From: CAVWZH01 sp963765285
GTDB lineage: Bacteria > Acidobacteriota > Terriglobia > Terriglobales > Acidobacteriaceae
Reading direction: 5' to 3'
DNA: 64,000 nucleotides
Assembly (NCBI GenBank): GCA_963765285.1
Contig: CAVXVR010000007.1
Location: 62,001-126,000 of the forward strand
A model generated the notes under the pieces. The model searched no databases. It was not told the DNA's origin and saw only the letters and a program-made list of their open reading frames with translations. Position 1 is the stretch's first letter; every line of letters starts with the position of its first letter. The translations under genes were made by a program, and so were the position numbers. Below are positions 1 to 8,393 of the stretch, in pieces.

Positions 1-1
1 C

Positions 2-487
2 CCACGCATTTCCTACGACGAAGCCGTGAAGATGCTGCAGGAAGCCCATGCCAAAGGCGCGCTGGACAACAATTTCGAATGGGGCGGCGATCTGGGCTCT
101 CCCGACGAAACCTACATTTCGTCGCAGTTCGAGAAACCCGTGATGGTGCATCGCTATCCGGCCAAGGTGAAGGCTTTTTATATGGAGCCTGATCCGGTGC
201 GTCCAGATTTGGCGTTGTGCGTCGACGTGCTCGCCCCGGAAGGTTACGGAGAAATCATCGGCGGCTCGCAACGCATGGCCTCGTATGAGTTGCTGGTCCA
301 GCGCATTCACGAGCACGGGTTGCCGGAAGAAGCTTTCAAGTGGTATTTGGATTTACGCAAATACGGCACCGTGCCCCACGGCGGATTCGGCATGGGAATT
401 GAACGCGTGGTGGCCTGGGTGTGCGCGCTCGATCACGTACGCGAGACTATACCGTTTGCGAGGATGTTGCACCGGCTGTATCCGTAG
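2..487 (+). CDS. asnS: asparaginyl-tRNA synthetase, C-terminal part
   Basis: The last 161 codons of a class II aminoacyl-tRNA synthetase that charges tRNA-Asn in the cytoplasm; the start lies before the window. The readable part opens with PRISYDEAVKML, crosses the catalytic core, shows class II motif 3 as GFGMGIERVVAW near the end and closes on IPFARMLHRLYP, the usual tail of the AsnRS/AspRS group. The AsnRS assignment rests on this overall resemblance; the N-terminal anticodon-binding domain is not in view. With glnS and gltX elsewhere in the window it suggests direct charging of Asn and Gln rather than a transamidation route, which is inference. Confidence 0.9.
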   Translation, partial: PRISYDEAVKMLQEAHAKGALDNNFEWGGDLGSPDETYISSQFEKPVMVHRYPAKVKAFYMEPDPVRPDLALCVDVLAPEGYGEIIGGSQRMASYELLVQRIHEHGLPEEAFKWYLDLRKYGTVPHGGFGMGIERVVAWVCALDHVRETIPFARMLHRLYP

Positions 488-520
488 GTTTCACCGCCGA
501 GCACGCAGAGTGCGCCGAGC

Positions 521-613
521 ATGGAAGAAAAAGACAGACTCGACTCGATCACGCGCCGTATCATCGGCGCTGCCATCGAGGTGCCAAGTCGCTGCGGTGA
601 ACAATCAATCTAA
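521..613 (+). pseudogene. remnant of a GxxExxY-family gene
   Basis: A 30-codon open frame (start MEEKDRLDSITRRIIGAAIE) matches the beginning of the small GxxExxY proteins common in acidobacteria, with the family's opening helix and the IIGAAIEV core. It then stops after PSRCGEQSI, where an intact gene would continue for roughly 100 more residues containing the GxxExxY motif. It sits in the 140-bp gap between asnS and the arginase gene, and the 30 bp before it (GCACGCAGAG type) resemble the sequence often found before these genes. I read it as a truncated relic. No function can be assigned, and the family's own role is unknown. Confidence 0.55.
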
Positions 614-627
614 GGCAAGCTAAAACT

Positions 628-1572
628 ATGCCTCCCACAACTTCATCGTCGTCTAGCATCACTGCCAGGAAAATCCAGGTGATTGGCGTTCCTCTCGACC
701 TGGGACAGTCCCGCCGTGGCGTCGATATGGGCCCCTCCGCGGTCCGGGTCGCAGGCCTCGAAGCCCGCCTCGAAGCTCTCGGCCACGTGGTCGAGGATGC
801 GGGCAACGTGGCTGTCGCAATTCCCGAGCAGAAGAAAGAAGGCGCGTCGAACGCCAAATATCTCAAGGAAATCACCGCCACCTGCACCAAAGAAGCCGAA
901 CTGGTGGTGAAGACGCTCGAAGCCGGCAAAGTCCCGTTGGTTCTTGGCGGAGATCATTCCGTTGCGGCAGGCACCGTCGCTGGCGTCGCCGAATTCTATC
1001 GCCGTCAGAACCAGAAGATCGGCCTGATCTGGATTGATGCCCATACCGATCTCAATACTCCCGACAGTTCTCCCAGCGGCAACGTGCACGGTATGCCCCT
1101 GGCCGCCACCATGGGCCTGGGCCCGGCGGAACTGGCAAACATTTTCGATTTTTCGCCCAAAGTGAAGCCGGAAAACTGCGTGCTCGTCGGCGTGCGTGAC
1201 ATTGACGCCGTCGAGAAAGAAAACGTGCGCAAAGCCGGCATCGGCGTCTTTACGATGCGCGACATCGACGAGCGCGGCATGCGCACCGTGATGGAAGAAG
1301 CCCTGCGCATGGCCGGACGCGGTACCGCCGGCTATCACGTCTCGCTCGACATGGATTGGATCGACCCCGAAGACGCTCCCGGCGTGGGCACGCCCGTCCG
1401 CGGCGGCGCAACCTACCGCGAAGCGCATCTCGCCATGGAGATCATCGCCGACCACGGACGCATGTTGAGCTTTGAAATCGTCGAGGTGAATCCCGTAATC
1501 GATGAACGCAACCAGACCGCCGATCTGGCTGTAGAGCTGGCGCTCTCAGCCTTCGGGAAAAAGATTTTGTAG
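628..1572 (+). CDS. rocF: arginase
   Basis: A 314-residue member of the ureohydrolase (arginase/agmatinase) family, which hydrolyses L-arginine to ornithine and urea at a two-manganese centre in the cytoplasm. Metal-binding motifs are visible: GGDHSVAAGT near residue 107, WIDAHTDLNTP near 134 and SLDMDWIDPEDAPGVGTP near 238. The NVHGMPLA loop is the arginase-type substrate site, and a late glutamate lies in EIVEVNP. The spacing and the GVGTPVRGG segment favour arginase over agmatinase. The serine-rich start at 628 is the first ATG after a weak purine-rich stretch. The gene stands alone between a gene relic and a convergent secreted protein. Confidence 0.9.
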   Translation: MPPTTSSSSSITARKIQVIGVPLDLGQSRRGVDMGPSAVRVAGLEARLEALGHVVEDAGNVAVAIPEQKKEGASNAKYLKEITATCTKEAELVVKTLEAGKVPLVLGGDHSVAAGTVAGVAEFYRRQNQKIGLIWIDAHTDLNTPDSSPSGNVHGMPLAATMGLGPAELANIFDFSPKVKPENCVLVGVRDIDAVEKENVRKAGIGVFTMRDIDERGMRTVMEEALRMAGRGTAGYHVSLDMDWIDPEDAPGVGTPVRGGATYREAHLAMEIIADHGRMLSFEIVEVNPVIDERNQTADLAVELALSAFGKKIL

Positions 1573-1601
1573 CGGGTGCCCCACCCTTGTCGCGGTAATC
1601 G

Positions 1602-2459
1602 CTACTGCACGTCCGAGACTTTTCCCTTCACGAACGTGATCTTGAGGTCCTTGTAGACGTAGATCTGTTTCGCGCCCAGGTTTACTTTCTTTTCCGGTTG
1701 GCCCAGCGCGGCCTCGACTTCCTCGACTGTCTGGCCTAACTGGATATTCTGAGGCTCGGGCGCGGCGGCCTGTGCCTGGCCTCCCTGGTTGCCCTGTCCG
1801 CCTTGCTGCTGGTTGCCCTGTCCGCCGTTGCCCTGTTGCTGTCCGCCGCTGTCATCGATGGTGAAGACCTGGGCGATGGTGTCTTCGATTTGCGACGGGC
1901 TCGCCGTCGCCAGTGATCCCTTGGCAAACTGGAAGATCACCTCGGACTTATAAAAGGTGGTTGGACTGGTGTTGTTGCAGGCGTCGCAGGCGATGACGCT
2001 GACGGCGACAGTATCTTTATCGGGCTTCACTTCAATCTTTGAGGGATAGACTTTTTCGCCGACCTGGAACAGGCGGGAGGTTGCTTGCTTGGTTACCTGA
2101 TCGCTCGCGCCTTTGCATTTGCCGAACAGGCCGCACATCTTCTGGCCCATGGCAGTCGCGGAATTGCTGGTCGCGGAGGCGGGAGGATGGAGCGTCCCGT
2201 CCTGAAAATGCGCTGGGAGCATGTTCATGTTCCCGTAGGGAACGCCCAGAATGCCGCCCTTCTGGATGACCAAAATTGTGCCGGCTTCGAGCACGGCGGG
2301 GCCACTCGAGTCTGCGCCCATTTTCACGACGTTGTATTGAGCCTTGAGCTGATCCTCCAGCGAGACCGTTTGGCCGCCCTGTGCCGCCACCAGGCTGGGC
2401 GCGATGCCCGCCAGAATCAACCCAGCAACCTGAATCGAAATCCCGACTCTCCGGCGCAT
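1602..2459 (-). CDS. secreted protein with Gln/Gly-rich linker and SmpA/OmlA-like tail
   Basis: 285 residues. I start it at 2459, where AGGAGG stands just before the ATG; an in-frame ATG 13 codons upstream has no such site. A signal peptide (MRRRVGISIQVAGLILAG, cleaved near AAQGG) is followed by about 150 residues of unknown fold containing four cysteines in two C-x-x-C-like pairs (MCGLFGKCKG and ACDACNN). Then comes a low-complexity linker of Q, G and N around residues 205-235, and a last ~45 residues (LGQTVEEVEAALGQPEKK, then KQIYVYKDLKITF) that resemble the small SmpA/OmlA-type outer-membrane assembly fold. It is probably periplasmic. It faces the arginase gene and precedes another secreted protein on the same strand. 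Function not recognised. Confidence 0.7.
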   Translation of the reverse strand: MRRRVGISIQVAGLILAGIAPSLVAAQGGQTVSLEDQLKAQYNVVKMGADSSGPAVLEAGTILVIQKGGILGVPYGNMNMLPAHFQDGTLHPPASATSNSATAMGQKMCGLFGKCKGASDQVTKQATSRLFQVGEKVYPSKIEVKPDKDTVAVSVIACDACNNTSPTTFYKSEVIFQFAKGSLATASPSQIEDTIAQVFTIDDSGGQQQGNGGQGNQQQGGQGNQGGQAQAAAPEPQNIQLGQTVEEVEAALGQPEKKVNLGAKQIYVYKDLKITFVKGKVSDVQ

Positions 2460-2576
2460 TGCAGAATCCTCCTGTGTGGGTTCTCGTCTAGGCCGCAATT
2501 TTCAAGCGTTGCGGAACGCTGCTGCAACAGGAAAAGCCGGGAGCCGAACTTGATCGGCCCCCCGCGTTCCCGTCTG

Positions 2577-4325
2577 TTACTGATTGCCTGAATCCTGCTG
2601 GACTTCCGCTTCGGTTTGATCCGCGTCCTTTTGTTGCTGGCTCAGATCATTGTCCACGCCTGCGTCGGGTTGTGGTGCCGGAACTTCCCCGGTGGTGGTG
2701 GTGGTGTCCGGGGCTTTGGGCAAACCGCCCGTGCCGGATTTGTCGGCCAGAGTCTTGAGCCCGGTATCCATGGTCTCGCGGAAATGGTTGTGCATTTCCT
2801 GCAGGTCGTTGGCGTCGACCGCGGCGCTGGCCCCGACGGCGCATTCCTCCTGCTTGCTGCTCCTGACCACAACGGCAACATTGTTGTCGCTATCGATGTC
2901 GGTGCCGGTGCGCTCGATGATATCTCCAGCGGAGAGTGCGCATTCGTCGCCGTCATCAGTGGTGACGTCGAGAGCGCTCGCCACCACAAAGATTTTGAAC
3001 TTGGGATTGAGCGCGGGGGGTGCTTCATCTCCGCTGGCTGCGGCAGCGGTCTGGGAAGAGTTTTCGGCTGCGCTCTTCTCGTCGGCAATCTGCTGCTTCA
3101 CCTCGTCGGCCAGCTGCTGCTTGAGCTCTGGCGTCAGCTTTGGCGCGGCGGCGGCGCCAGCGGGCGCGAAGGCGGCAAAGCCCTCGATCGGGCCGTAAAT
3201 CGATTGCAAAGTGCTGGCGACCACGGGATCGACGGACCACAACGATGCCGAAAGCTTTTCCGATTTCGCAAAGCGGAACGGAACCGGCATTGCCTCGCCG
3301 GCCAGCCGGGCTTCGTAGGCAGCCCGGAGGTTCTCAGAGATCATGTAATCGGTGAGCCAGGACGAAGCTGTGGGATACGCCGGATACGGCTGATAGTAGT
3401 AGTTGTAGGAGCCGTACCAGGGTTCATTGTAGTAACCCCACTGGTAGTAAACCGGCTGCGGCCACGGGTTGTAGGCCCATCCGTAGTAGACGGGGTGGTA
3501 ATAGTAGGCGGGGGCATAACCGTAGTAGCGCGCGCCGTGATAGTAGTAGCCGCGATAGGCGTACGCGTAGCGCCGGCCACCCACATAGTAGGTGCGCTGA
3601 ACGTAAGCCCGGCCGCCGCGGTTGAAGTAGGGACGCTCCGCGTAGCCGCGGCCGTGTCCCATGCTTACGATGCGGCGTCCGTTGCGCTCGGTCACAATGC
3701 GCCGTTCGCCGTGCATGCCGTGCTCAATCTTCATGTTGTGCGCTTCAATGGTGCGCACTTTGCCGCCCCGGAAGCTGGCGTGGACGGTGGCTCCCGACTT
3801 GGTCTTGATTTCCTTTGTAGTGGTCGGCGGGCCGCGGTGGGCAGCGTTCACGTTATGGGCGTTGTTTGGGCCCTTACCAGCGTTCGCGTTTGCGCCATGG
3901 GCTCCATTCGCGCCCCCGGGTCCGTTTCCGTGAGCATTCGTTCCACCGTGGGCGTTGTTGGGCCCGGCTCCCGTCCCGTGCGTGTTGTTGGTGCCTACGC
4001 CGGTTTTCGCGCCGTTGGTTGCGCCGGGTTTGCCTTGCATAGTGTTGGTTCCATGCGCGGCATTCGTACCCATATTATTTTGGTGGCCGGCAGTATTCGA
4101 CCCCGGCCCTCCGTTGGGGTGCTGCGCGTTTTGCCCCGACGGGTTGGACGAAGAAGGAGCGTTATGAGGCGGAGCGTTGTGAGGCGCGGCGGGGGGTGGA
4201 GAACTTTTGGCAGGAGGAGGTGAGCTTTTCTTGTTGTTCTGGGCCAACGCGACGGTGGAAAGCAATAGCACGGCTAACGCGAGGGCGGGCATTGCCAAAG
4301 CCCTTTTTCCCCTACTCCGATTCAT
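2577..4325 (-). CDS. secreted low-complexity protein: NAHG repeats and Tyr-rich core
   Basis: 582 residues. The start at 4325 is set by AGGAGG seven bases upstream. After a clear signal peptide (residues 1-29) come four unlike parts: a Pro/Ser/His stretch; about 110 residues rich in Asn, Gly, His and Ala with recurring NAHG/NTHG words; a basic segment (KEIKTKSGATVHASFRGG) leading into about 100 residues extremely rich in tyrosine (PVYYGWAYNPW type); and a C-terminal half with an acidic Lys/Glu helix, a compact region containing ECALSAGDIIERTG that may be a small beta domain, and a Thr/Gln-rich tail. It looks like a surface or periplasmic protein. I do not recognise its function; the tyrosine block recalls surface-exposed or cross-linkable proteins, which is only an analogy. 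Confidence 0.7.
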   Translation of the reverse strand: MNRSRGKRALAMPALALAVLLLSTVALAQNNKKSSPPPAKSSPPPAAPHNAPPHNAPSSSNPSGQNAQHPNGGPGSNTAGHQNNMGTNAAHGTNTMQGKPGATNGAKTGVGTNNTHGTGAGPNNAHGGTNAHGNGPGGANGAHGANANAGKGPNNAHNVNAAHRGPPTTTKEIKTKSGATVHASFRGGKVRTIEAHNMKIEHGMHGERRIVTERNGRRIVSMGHGRGYAERPYFNRGGRAYVQRTYYVGGRRYAYAYRGYYYHGARYYGYAPAYYYHPVYYGWAYNPWPQPVYYQWGYYNEPWYGSYNYYYQPYPAYPTASSWLTDYMISENLRAAYEARLAGEAMPVPFRFAKSEKLSASLWSVDPVVASTLQSIYGPIEGFAAFAPAGAAAAPKLTPELKQQLADEVKQQIADEKSAAENSSQTAAAASGDEAPPALNPKFKIFVVASALDVTTDDGDECALSAGDIIERTGTDIDSDNNVAVVVRSSKQEECAVGASAAVDANDLQEMHNHFRETMDTGLKTLADKSGTGGLPKAPDTTTTTGEVPAPQPDAGVDNDLSQQQKDADQTEAEVQQDSGNQ

Positions 4326-4704
4326 AGCGCCTCCTGGGTATGCGCGATCCTGGATGTTTTCACTCTGCGGCACAGATCAGTTGCTCAGACGAATGCTTTA
4401 CCGCGGTCATTGTATCGACTTGGAAAGACGCCTTCGTCCAAGCTTCCACGCGCGGCGGGACCCTTGGGGGGAGACATGAAGTACCACCACAGCGGGGGTA
4501 CGCCAATTCCACACCCACTTGGCCCTGGTGTCAAGAGATTCTGCAGGGTCAGGATGGGCAACGGAACCGCCGGAGGCGGTGCCCATGGCGCTTGCGGCCG
4601 GGAAAATGTTCCAATTGCGAACCCCCGGCAGGCTTGGGGACGAACCGCGACGATTATCTCCGCGCGATTGACGGTCGAGCGGATTTACGTCCACACTGGA
4701 AGGC
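4326..4704. other. 379-bp intergenic stretch, no gene assigned
   Basis: This lies between the divergent secreted-protein gene and ddl. I find no RBS-preceded frame that looks like a protein; two overlapping frames of about 110 and 170 codons have odd composition and no domain. A short hairpin (ACCGCC GGA GGCGGT, near 4567-4581) is present. Composition resembles the surrounding genes, so it could hold both promoters or a decayed repeat. Confidence 0.4.
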
Positions 4705-5908
4705 ATGAAGAAGGTGCGGGTCGGAATCCTGTTTGGCGGGCGTAGCGGAGAGCATGAAGTGTCGCTGCTTTCGGCGGCGTCGGTGCTGAAGGCCATCGAC
4801 AAGAATAAATATGAAGTCGTGCCCATCGGGATCACCAAAGAGGGGCGCTGGGTTACGTCGGGAGACGCTGAAAAACTGCTGCGGGGCGACGCGGGCGAGT
4901 CGCCCGCGTCCACACAAGCACATCTGCGGGCGGGTGACCCGGAGGCTACGCCTGGGGCGGCTGTGTTGGCGACCGGGGAAGCGATTGTCGTTCCTCCTGA
5001 ACCCTCGCGACATGCGGGTTCTTTGACGCCGTTTCAATCGGATGCGTCCCTGGCCCGCAGGGCCTCCGACCGGGCCATCAATGTTGACATTATTTTTCCT
5101 GTGCTGCACGGAACCTTCGGCGAAGATGGCACGATTCAGGGATTGCTGGAACTGGCGGATCTGGCCTACGTGGGGGCTGGAGTACTGGGCTCGGCCGCAG
5201 GCATGGATAAGGACATCATGAAGTCGCTGTTTCGCGCGGCCGGGTTGCCGATCGTGAAACATGTGACGATTTTGCGCGGGGCATGGGAGGAAGCGCCGAA
5301 GAAAGTAGAGAAGTTCGTGCAGAGCAAATTGAAATATCCGGTGTTTGTGAAGCCGGCGAACCTGGGATCGTCAGTGGGAATTTCCAAGGCCCGCAATAGC
5401 AAGGAACTGGGGCCGGCGATTTATGAGGCGGCAAAGTTTGACCGGAAGATTGTGGTCGAGCAAGGCGTGGGCGGGAAGAAGAAAAAGGCGCGGGAGATTG
5501 AGTGCTCGGTGCTGGGCAATGACAAGCCTCAGGCTTCTGTGCCGGGCGAGATTGTCCCTTGCAAGGAGTTTTACGATTACAACGCGAAGTATCTGGATGA
5601 GGGTTCTGAGCTGATTATTCCTGCCAAGCTGACCAAGAGCTGAGACCAAGAAAGTTCAGCAGCTGGCGGTCAGCGCTTTTCAGGCGGTGGATTGCTCGGG
5701 GCTTGCTCGCGTGGATTTTCTTATGGATCCGACGTCGCGGAAGATTTATCTGAACGAGATCAACACCATGCCAGGGTTTACTTCGATTAGCATGTATCCG
5801 AAGCTGTGGGCGGCTTCGGGGGTGGCGTATCCCGACCTGATTGAGCGGCTGATTGGGTTGGGGCTGGAGCGGCACGCGGATAAGAAGAAGAACCAGTACA
5901 GCAGGTGA
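4705..5908 (+). CDS. ddl: D-alanine--D-alanine ligase, reading frame broken once
   Basis: An ATP-grasp ligase that joins two D-alanines for peptidoglycan precursors in the cytoplasm. All family landmarks are present: ILFGGRSGEHEVSLLSA at the start, LHGTFGEDGTIQGLLEL, the ATP-grasp VKPANLGSSVGISKA, EIECSVLGND, YDYNAKYLDEGSEL and the metal-binding end NEINTMPGFTSISMYP. Frame 1 ends in a stop at 5641, but the next frame continues exactly where the family expects (LTK, then AETKKVQQLAVSAFQAVDCSG), so one extra base lies near 5638. Repaired, it is 400 residues. It is longer than usual because residues about 60-75 are encoded by a palindromic repeat. The frameshift may be a sequencing error, since the rest of the gene is intact. 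Confidence 0.88.
4888..4915. repeat. REP-like palindrome inside ddl
   Basis: Two 11-base arms around one central base (4888-4910), followed by the CACAC that, read on the minus strand, gives the GTGTGG lead-in shared by the other copies at 36811, 37631, 38197, 45336 and 53960. Here it is translated in frame as DAGESPAST and lengthens Ddl. Confidence 0.8.
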
Positions 5909-5921
5909 GTGGTGTTGCGAA

Positions 5922-5975
5922 GCGCGCGAGATCCCTCGCCCCGCTGGAAAAAGCGCGGGGCTTCGGGATGACGCC
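5922..5975. repeat. 54-bp dispersed repeat, copy 1
   Basis: Begins GCGCGCGAGATCCCTCGC and ends TTCGGGATGACGCC, with an internal imperfect hairpin. A 52-bp copy in reverse orientation lies at 52767-52818; both ends are conserved and the middle has diverged. It sits just after ddl and before the next gene. Confidence 0.75.
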
Positions 5976-5995
5976 CGGCAAAGTGCGGAAGATTT

Positions 5996-6577
5996 ATGAG
6001 AACGAAGACCTGGGATAAGTCTGCCGCGGCGGTTCTTGGGTTTGCCGTCATTCTGATTGCAGGCTGGGCTGCGGCTGGCGGGGAGGATCGCGTGGGTGCG
6101 ATGGTGGTTGAGAAGGTGGAGGGGTTCACCGTGATCGGCATTTTCGCGCGCACCAGCAATGCCCGGGAGATGACGGCCGAGGGGGTGATCGGCAAGCAAT
6201 GGGGCCGTTTGTTTCAGGAAGGCGTGTTGGCCAAGATTCCTGCCAAGGTGAATTCTGAAATCGTCGCGGTTTATACCGACTATGTCAGCGACCATAATGG
6301 CGAATATACGTTTGTACTTGGGGCGAAAGTTAAACCGGGCACGGAAGCGCCGGCTGGCATGGTTGCGGTGAAAGTTCCGGCGGGGAAGTATGCGGTGTTT
6401 ACTTCGGAGAAGGGGCCGGCAGCAAAAGTGGTTCCGGAAACTTGGCAGCGGATTAATTCGTTGCCAAAGTCTGCGCCCGGTGGAGATCGCAACTACAAGG
6501 CTGATTTTGAAGTCTATGACCAGCGGGCGGCTGATCCTCAGAATTCGGTGGTGGATGTGTATGTGGGAATCAAGTAG
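5996..6577 (+). CDS. membrane-anchored or exported GyrI-like effector-binding protein
   Basis: 193 residues. An N-terminal hydrophobic segment (AAAVLGFAVILIAGWAAAG) is followed by a complete GyrI/AraC-type effector-binding fold: strand EKVEGFTVIGIFARTSN, helix with IGKQWGRLF, YTDYVSDHNGEYTFVLGAKV, then the late FEVYDQRAADPQNSVVDVYVGI. Family members bind small molecules or inhibit gyrase; stand-alone copies act in unknown ways. The hydrophobic start would place this one outside the membrane, unlike cytoplasmic GyrI. The start at 5996 is the first ATG after the repeat at 5922-5975. No clear operon partner. Confidence 0.75.
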   Translation: MRTKTWDKSAAAVLGFAVILIAGWAAAGGEDRVGAMVVEKVEGFTVIGIFARTSNAREMTAEGVIGKQWGRLFQEGVLAKIPAKVNSEIVAVYTDYVSDHNGEYTFVLGAKVKPGTEAPAGMVAVKVPAGKYAVFTSEKGPAAKVVPETWQRINSLPKSAPGGDRNYKADFEVYDQRAADPQNSVVDVYVGIK

Positions 6578-6640
6578 TTTTCCAGCTTAGCCAAAGGCAC
6601 CGCAGCGGCTTAAAGCCCTATTTCGTTGTGCCGCTTGTAT

Positions 6641-6660
6641 CGCAGCGCTGAAGCGCTGCG
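6641..6660. repeat. hairpin with 9-bp arms
   Basis: CGCAGCGCT, two bases, AGCGCTGCG: a near-perfect hairpin without a following T-run, so more likely one of the genome's dispersed palindromes than a terminator. The rest of 6578-6840 holds similar short repeated words (for example GCAGCGGCTTAAAGCC) and no gene. Confidence 0.6.
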
Positions 6661-6841
6661 CCATCCAAAAAGTCTAAATATTGAATAAGGTTGCGGTGGA
6701 AAAAACCGGATTCAAGAAATCAGATCTCAATTCTTAGTTCGCGGTTCTCAGTTTTCTGCTGTCCGAACTTTTCTTGCGACCCAAAATCCTCTGCCACCGA
6801 GAGCCGGTGGTTACTGCTGGGGAGGGATCAGCGGCCTGCCC

Positions 6842-6871
6842 TTGACGTCCCACCGGCCGGTTAGATACGAT
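6842..6871 (+). promoter_or_regulatory. candidate sigma-70 promoter of the riboswitch operon
   Basis: -35 TTGACG at 6842-6847 and -10 TACGAT at 6866-6871, 18 bases apart. Transcription would start about 20-25 bases before the riboswitch, as expected. Confidence 0.5.
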
Positions 6872-6901
6872 TACCCAAGTTTGCTCTTCGGAGCAGACCT
6901 T

Positions 6902-7018
6902 GGATTTCATGCAGAGTGGCTGAGGGACGAGCCCTGAGACGCCACGGCAACCGGGTTTGGATCATACATCCTTACCGCTGGTGCCAACTCTCTCCTGGAA
7001 ACGGGGAACATGAGATTC
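6902..7018 (+). promoter_or_regulatory. SAM-I (S-box) riboswitch
   Basis: The conserved core reads AGAGTGGCTGAGGGA, then GCCCTGAGACGCC and CGGCAACC, followed by GGTGCCAA, all in the order of the S-box aptamer. The closing P1 helix is formed by 6903-6911 and 7009-7017, pairing except for one G-T. An intrinsic terminator follows at 7052. This class binds S-adenosylmethionine and normally switches methionine and sulfur genes off when SAM is plentiful. Its target here is the PLP enzyme plus sulfur-carrier pair. Confidence 0.9.
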
Positions 7019-7051
7019 GGGGTGCGGCATTGATGCATCTCGTTCCTCATT

Positions 7052-7085
7052 CCTCTTTTCCTTTGGAAAAGGGGTTTTGTATTTT
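7052..7085 (+). terminator. intrinsic terminator of the riboswitch
   Basis: A ten-base stem (CCTCTTTTCC / GGAAAAGGGG, one G-T pair) with a three-base loop, followed by TTTTGTATTTTA. It lies 34 bases after the aptamer and 46 before the start codon, the classic OFF-switch arrangement. Confidence 0.88.
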
Positions 7086-7130
7086 AGGAGTGTTTTCGGC
7101 TCGTCCTCAGGTACTCGAAGAGAGTAGCCC

Positions 7131-8393
7131 ATGCCCCCATATGAATTACGCTGCCGCGAGTGCGGCAAGAGCTGGGGAAATCAGCCCCGCTCGATCTGCG
7201 ACGACTGTTTCTCGCCGCTGGAAGTTTCCTACGATTACGACGCGCTGCGCGCCACGGTAAGCCGCGAGCGTATTGCGCAGGGCCCGCCCAGCATGTGGCG
7301 CTACTCGGTGCTGTTGCCGCTGCCCGAGGGCTATGTGCCCACGCTGGCGGCTGGATTCACCCCGCTGTTGCGCGCGCCGAGACTTCAGGAGGAGTTTGGG
7401 GCGACGAATCTCTACCTGAAGAATGACGCCGTCTGCCTGCCTACCTTGAGTTTCAAAGACCGCGTGGTCGCAGTGGCGCTGGCGCAGGCGCGGAATTTCG
7501 GCTTCGATACGGTTTCCTGTTCGTCCACCGGCAATTTGGCGAATTCAGTTGCCGCGCAGGCAGCGCGCAATGGATTTAAGGCGGTCATTTTTATTCCCGC
7601 TGATCTTGAGCCGGCGAAAGTCATTGGCACCCAGGTTTTTGGCGCGAAAGTTGTGCGCATCGCGGGAAGCTATGACCAGGTAAACCGGCTGTGCTCGCAG
7701 ATCGCGGACGATCGCCATTGGGGATTTGTGAATGTGAACCTGCGTCCGTATTACGCCGAGGGCTCGAAGACGGTGGGATTCGAAATCGCTGAGCAACTGG
7801 GTTGGCGCTTGCCGGATAACGTTGTTGTTCCGATGGCTGGCGGATCGCTGATTGTGAAGATCAAGAAGGCATTCGACGAACTGATCAAGCTGGGGCTGGT
7901 CGAGGCGAAGCCGGTGAAGTTTTTCGGAGCGCAGGCTACAGGATGTTCGCCGATTTCGACTGCTGTCAAGGCGGGTCAGGCCGAAATCGAGCCGCAGCGG
8001 CCGGTGACGATCGCGCGCTCGCTCGCGATCGGCAATCCTGCGGACGGGCATTATGCGATCCAGACAATCAACCAGACGGGCGGCTGGGCGGAGGATGTCT
8101 CTGATCCGGAAGTGGTCGAGGGCATTCAGCTTCTGGCGGAGACCGAAGGCGTCTTTACCGAGACTGCGGGCGGCGTGACGGTGAGCAGCGCGCGCAAGCT
8201 TTACCGGCAGGGGCGTATCCGGCCGGAAGAGACGACAGTTTTGTGCGTCACCGGCAATGGGTTGAAGACTACAGATGTGCTGGCCGGGAAATACGAAACT
8301 GCCGAACCGATTCCGCCGCGGATTGCGGAGTTCGATAAATATCTCGAGACGCTCGACGCGGAACGGGACGTGCCCGAGGTGGTGGAGGCTTGA
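7131..8393 (+). CDS. thrC: threonine synthase-like PLP enzyme under SAM riboswitch control
   Basis: 420 residues, fold type II PLP enzyme. The first 30 residues carry a small zinc ribbon (CRECG and CDDC). The PLP lysine is in LSFKDRV (near residue 107) and the phosphate-binding turn is SSTGNLANSVAA. The late GNGLKTTDV loop is also typical of ThrC. By family it converts O-phosphohomoserine to threonine. Two things argue for another role: it sits behind a SAM-I riboswitch, which usually controls methionine/cysteine synthesis, and its stop codon overlaps the start of a MoaD/ThiS-like sulfur carrier. Relatives of this fold use carrier thiocarboxylates to make cysteine or homocysteine. I therefore give threonine synthase as the family name and leave the true product open. 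Confidence 0.82.
   Translation: MPPYELRCRECGKSWGNQPRSICDDCFSPLEVSYDYDALRATVSRERIAQGPPSMWRYSVLLPLPEGYVPTLAAGFTPLLRAPRLQEEFGATNLYLKNDAVCLPTLSFKDRVVAVALAQARNFGFDTVSCSSTGNLANSVAAQAARNGFKAVIFIPADLEPAKVIGTQVFGAKVVRIAGSYDQVNRLCSQIADDRHWGFVNVNLRPYYAEGSKTVGFEIAEQLGWRLPDNVVVPMAGGSLIVKIKKAFDELIKLGLVEAKPVKFFGAQATGCSPISTAVKAGQAEIEPQRPVTIARSLAIGNPADGHYAIQTINQTGGWAEDVSDPEVVEGIQLLAETEGVFTETAGGVTVSSARKLYRQGRIRPEETTVLCVTGNGLKTTDVLAGKYETAEPIPPRIAEFDKYLETLDAERDVPEVVEA

Noticed and set aside
2616..4223. A 535-codon open frame on the plus strand opposite the NAHG/Tyr-rich gene
   Set aside because: It is the mirror of a repetitive GC-rich gene that has a signal peptide and strong RBS; the mirror frame has neither and is just valine/glycine/arginine noise.
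4374..4704. Possible small gene before ddl
   Set aside because: Frames are compositionally odd and have no RBS or recognisable pattern; left as gene-free.
5630..5645. Programmed frameshifting in ddl
   Set aside because: There is no slippery heptamer or following structure, and the needed change is simply one extra base, as in three other genes.
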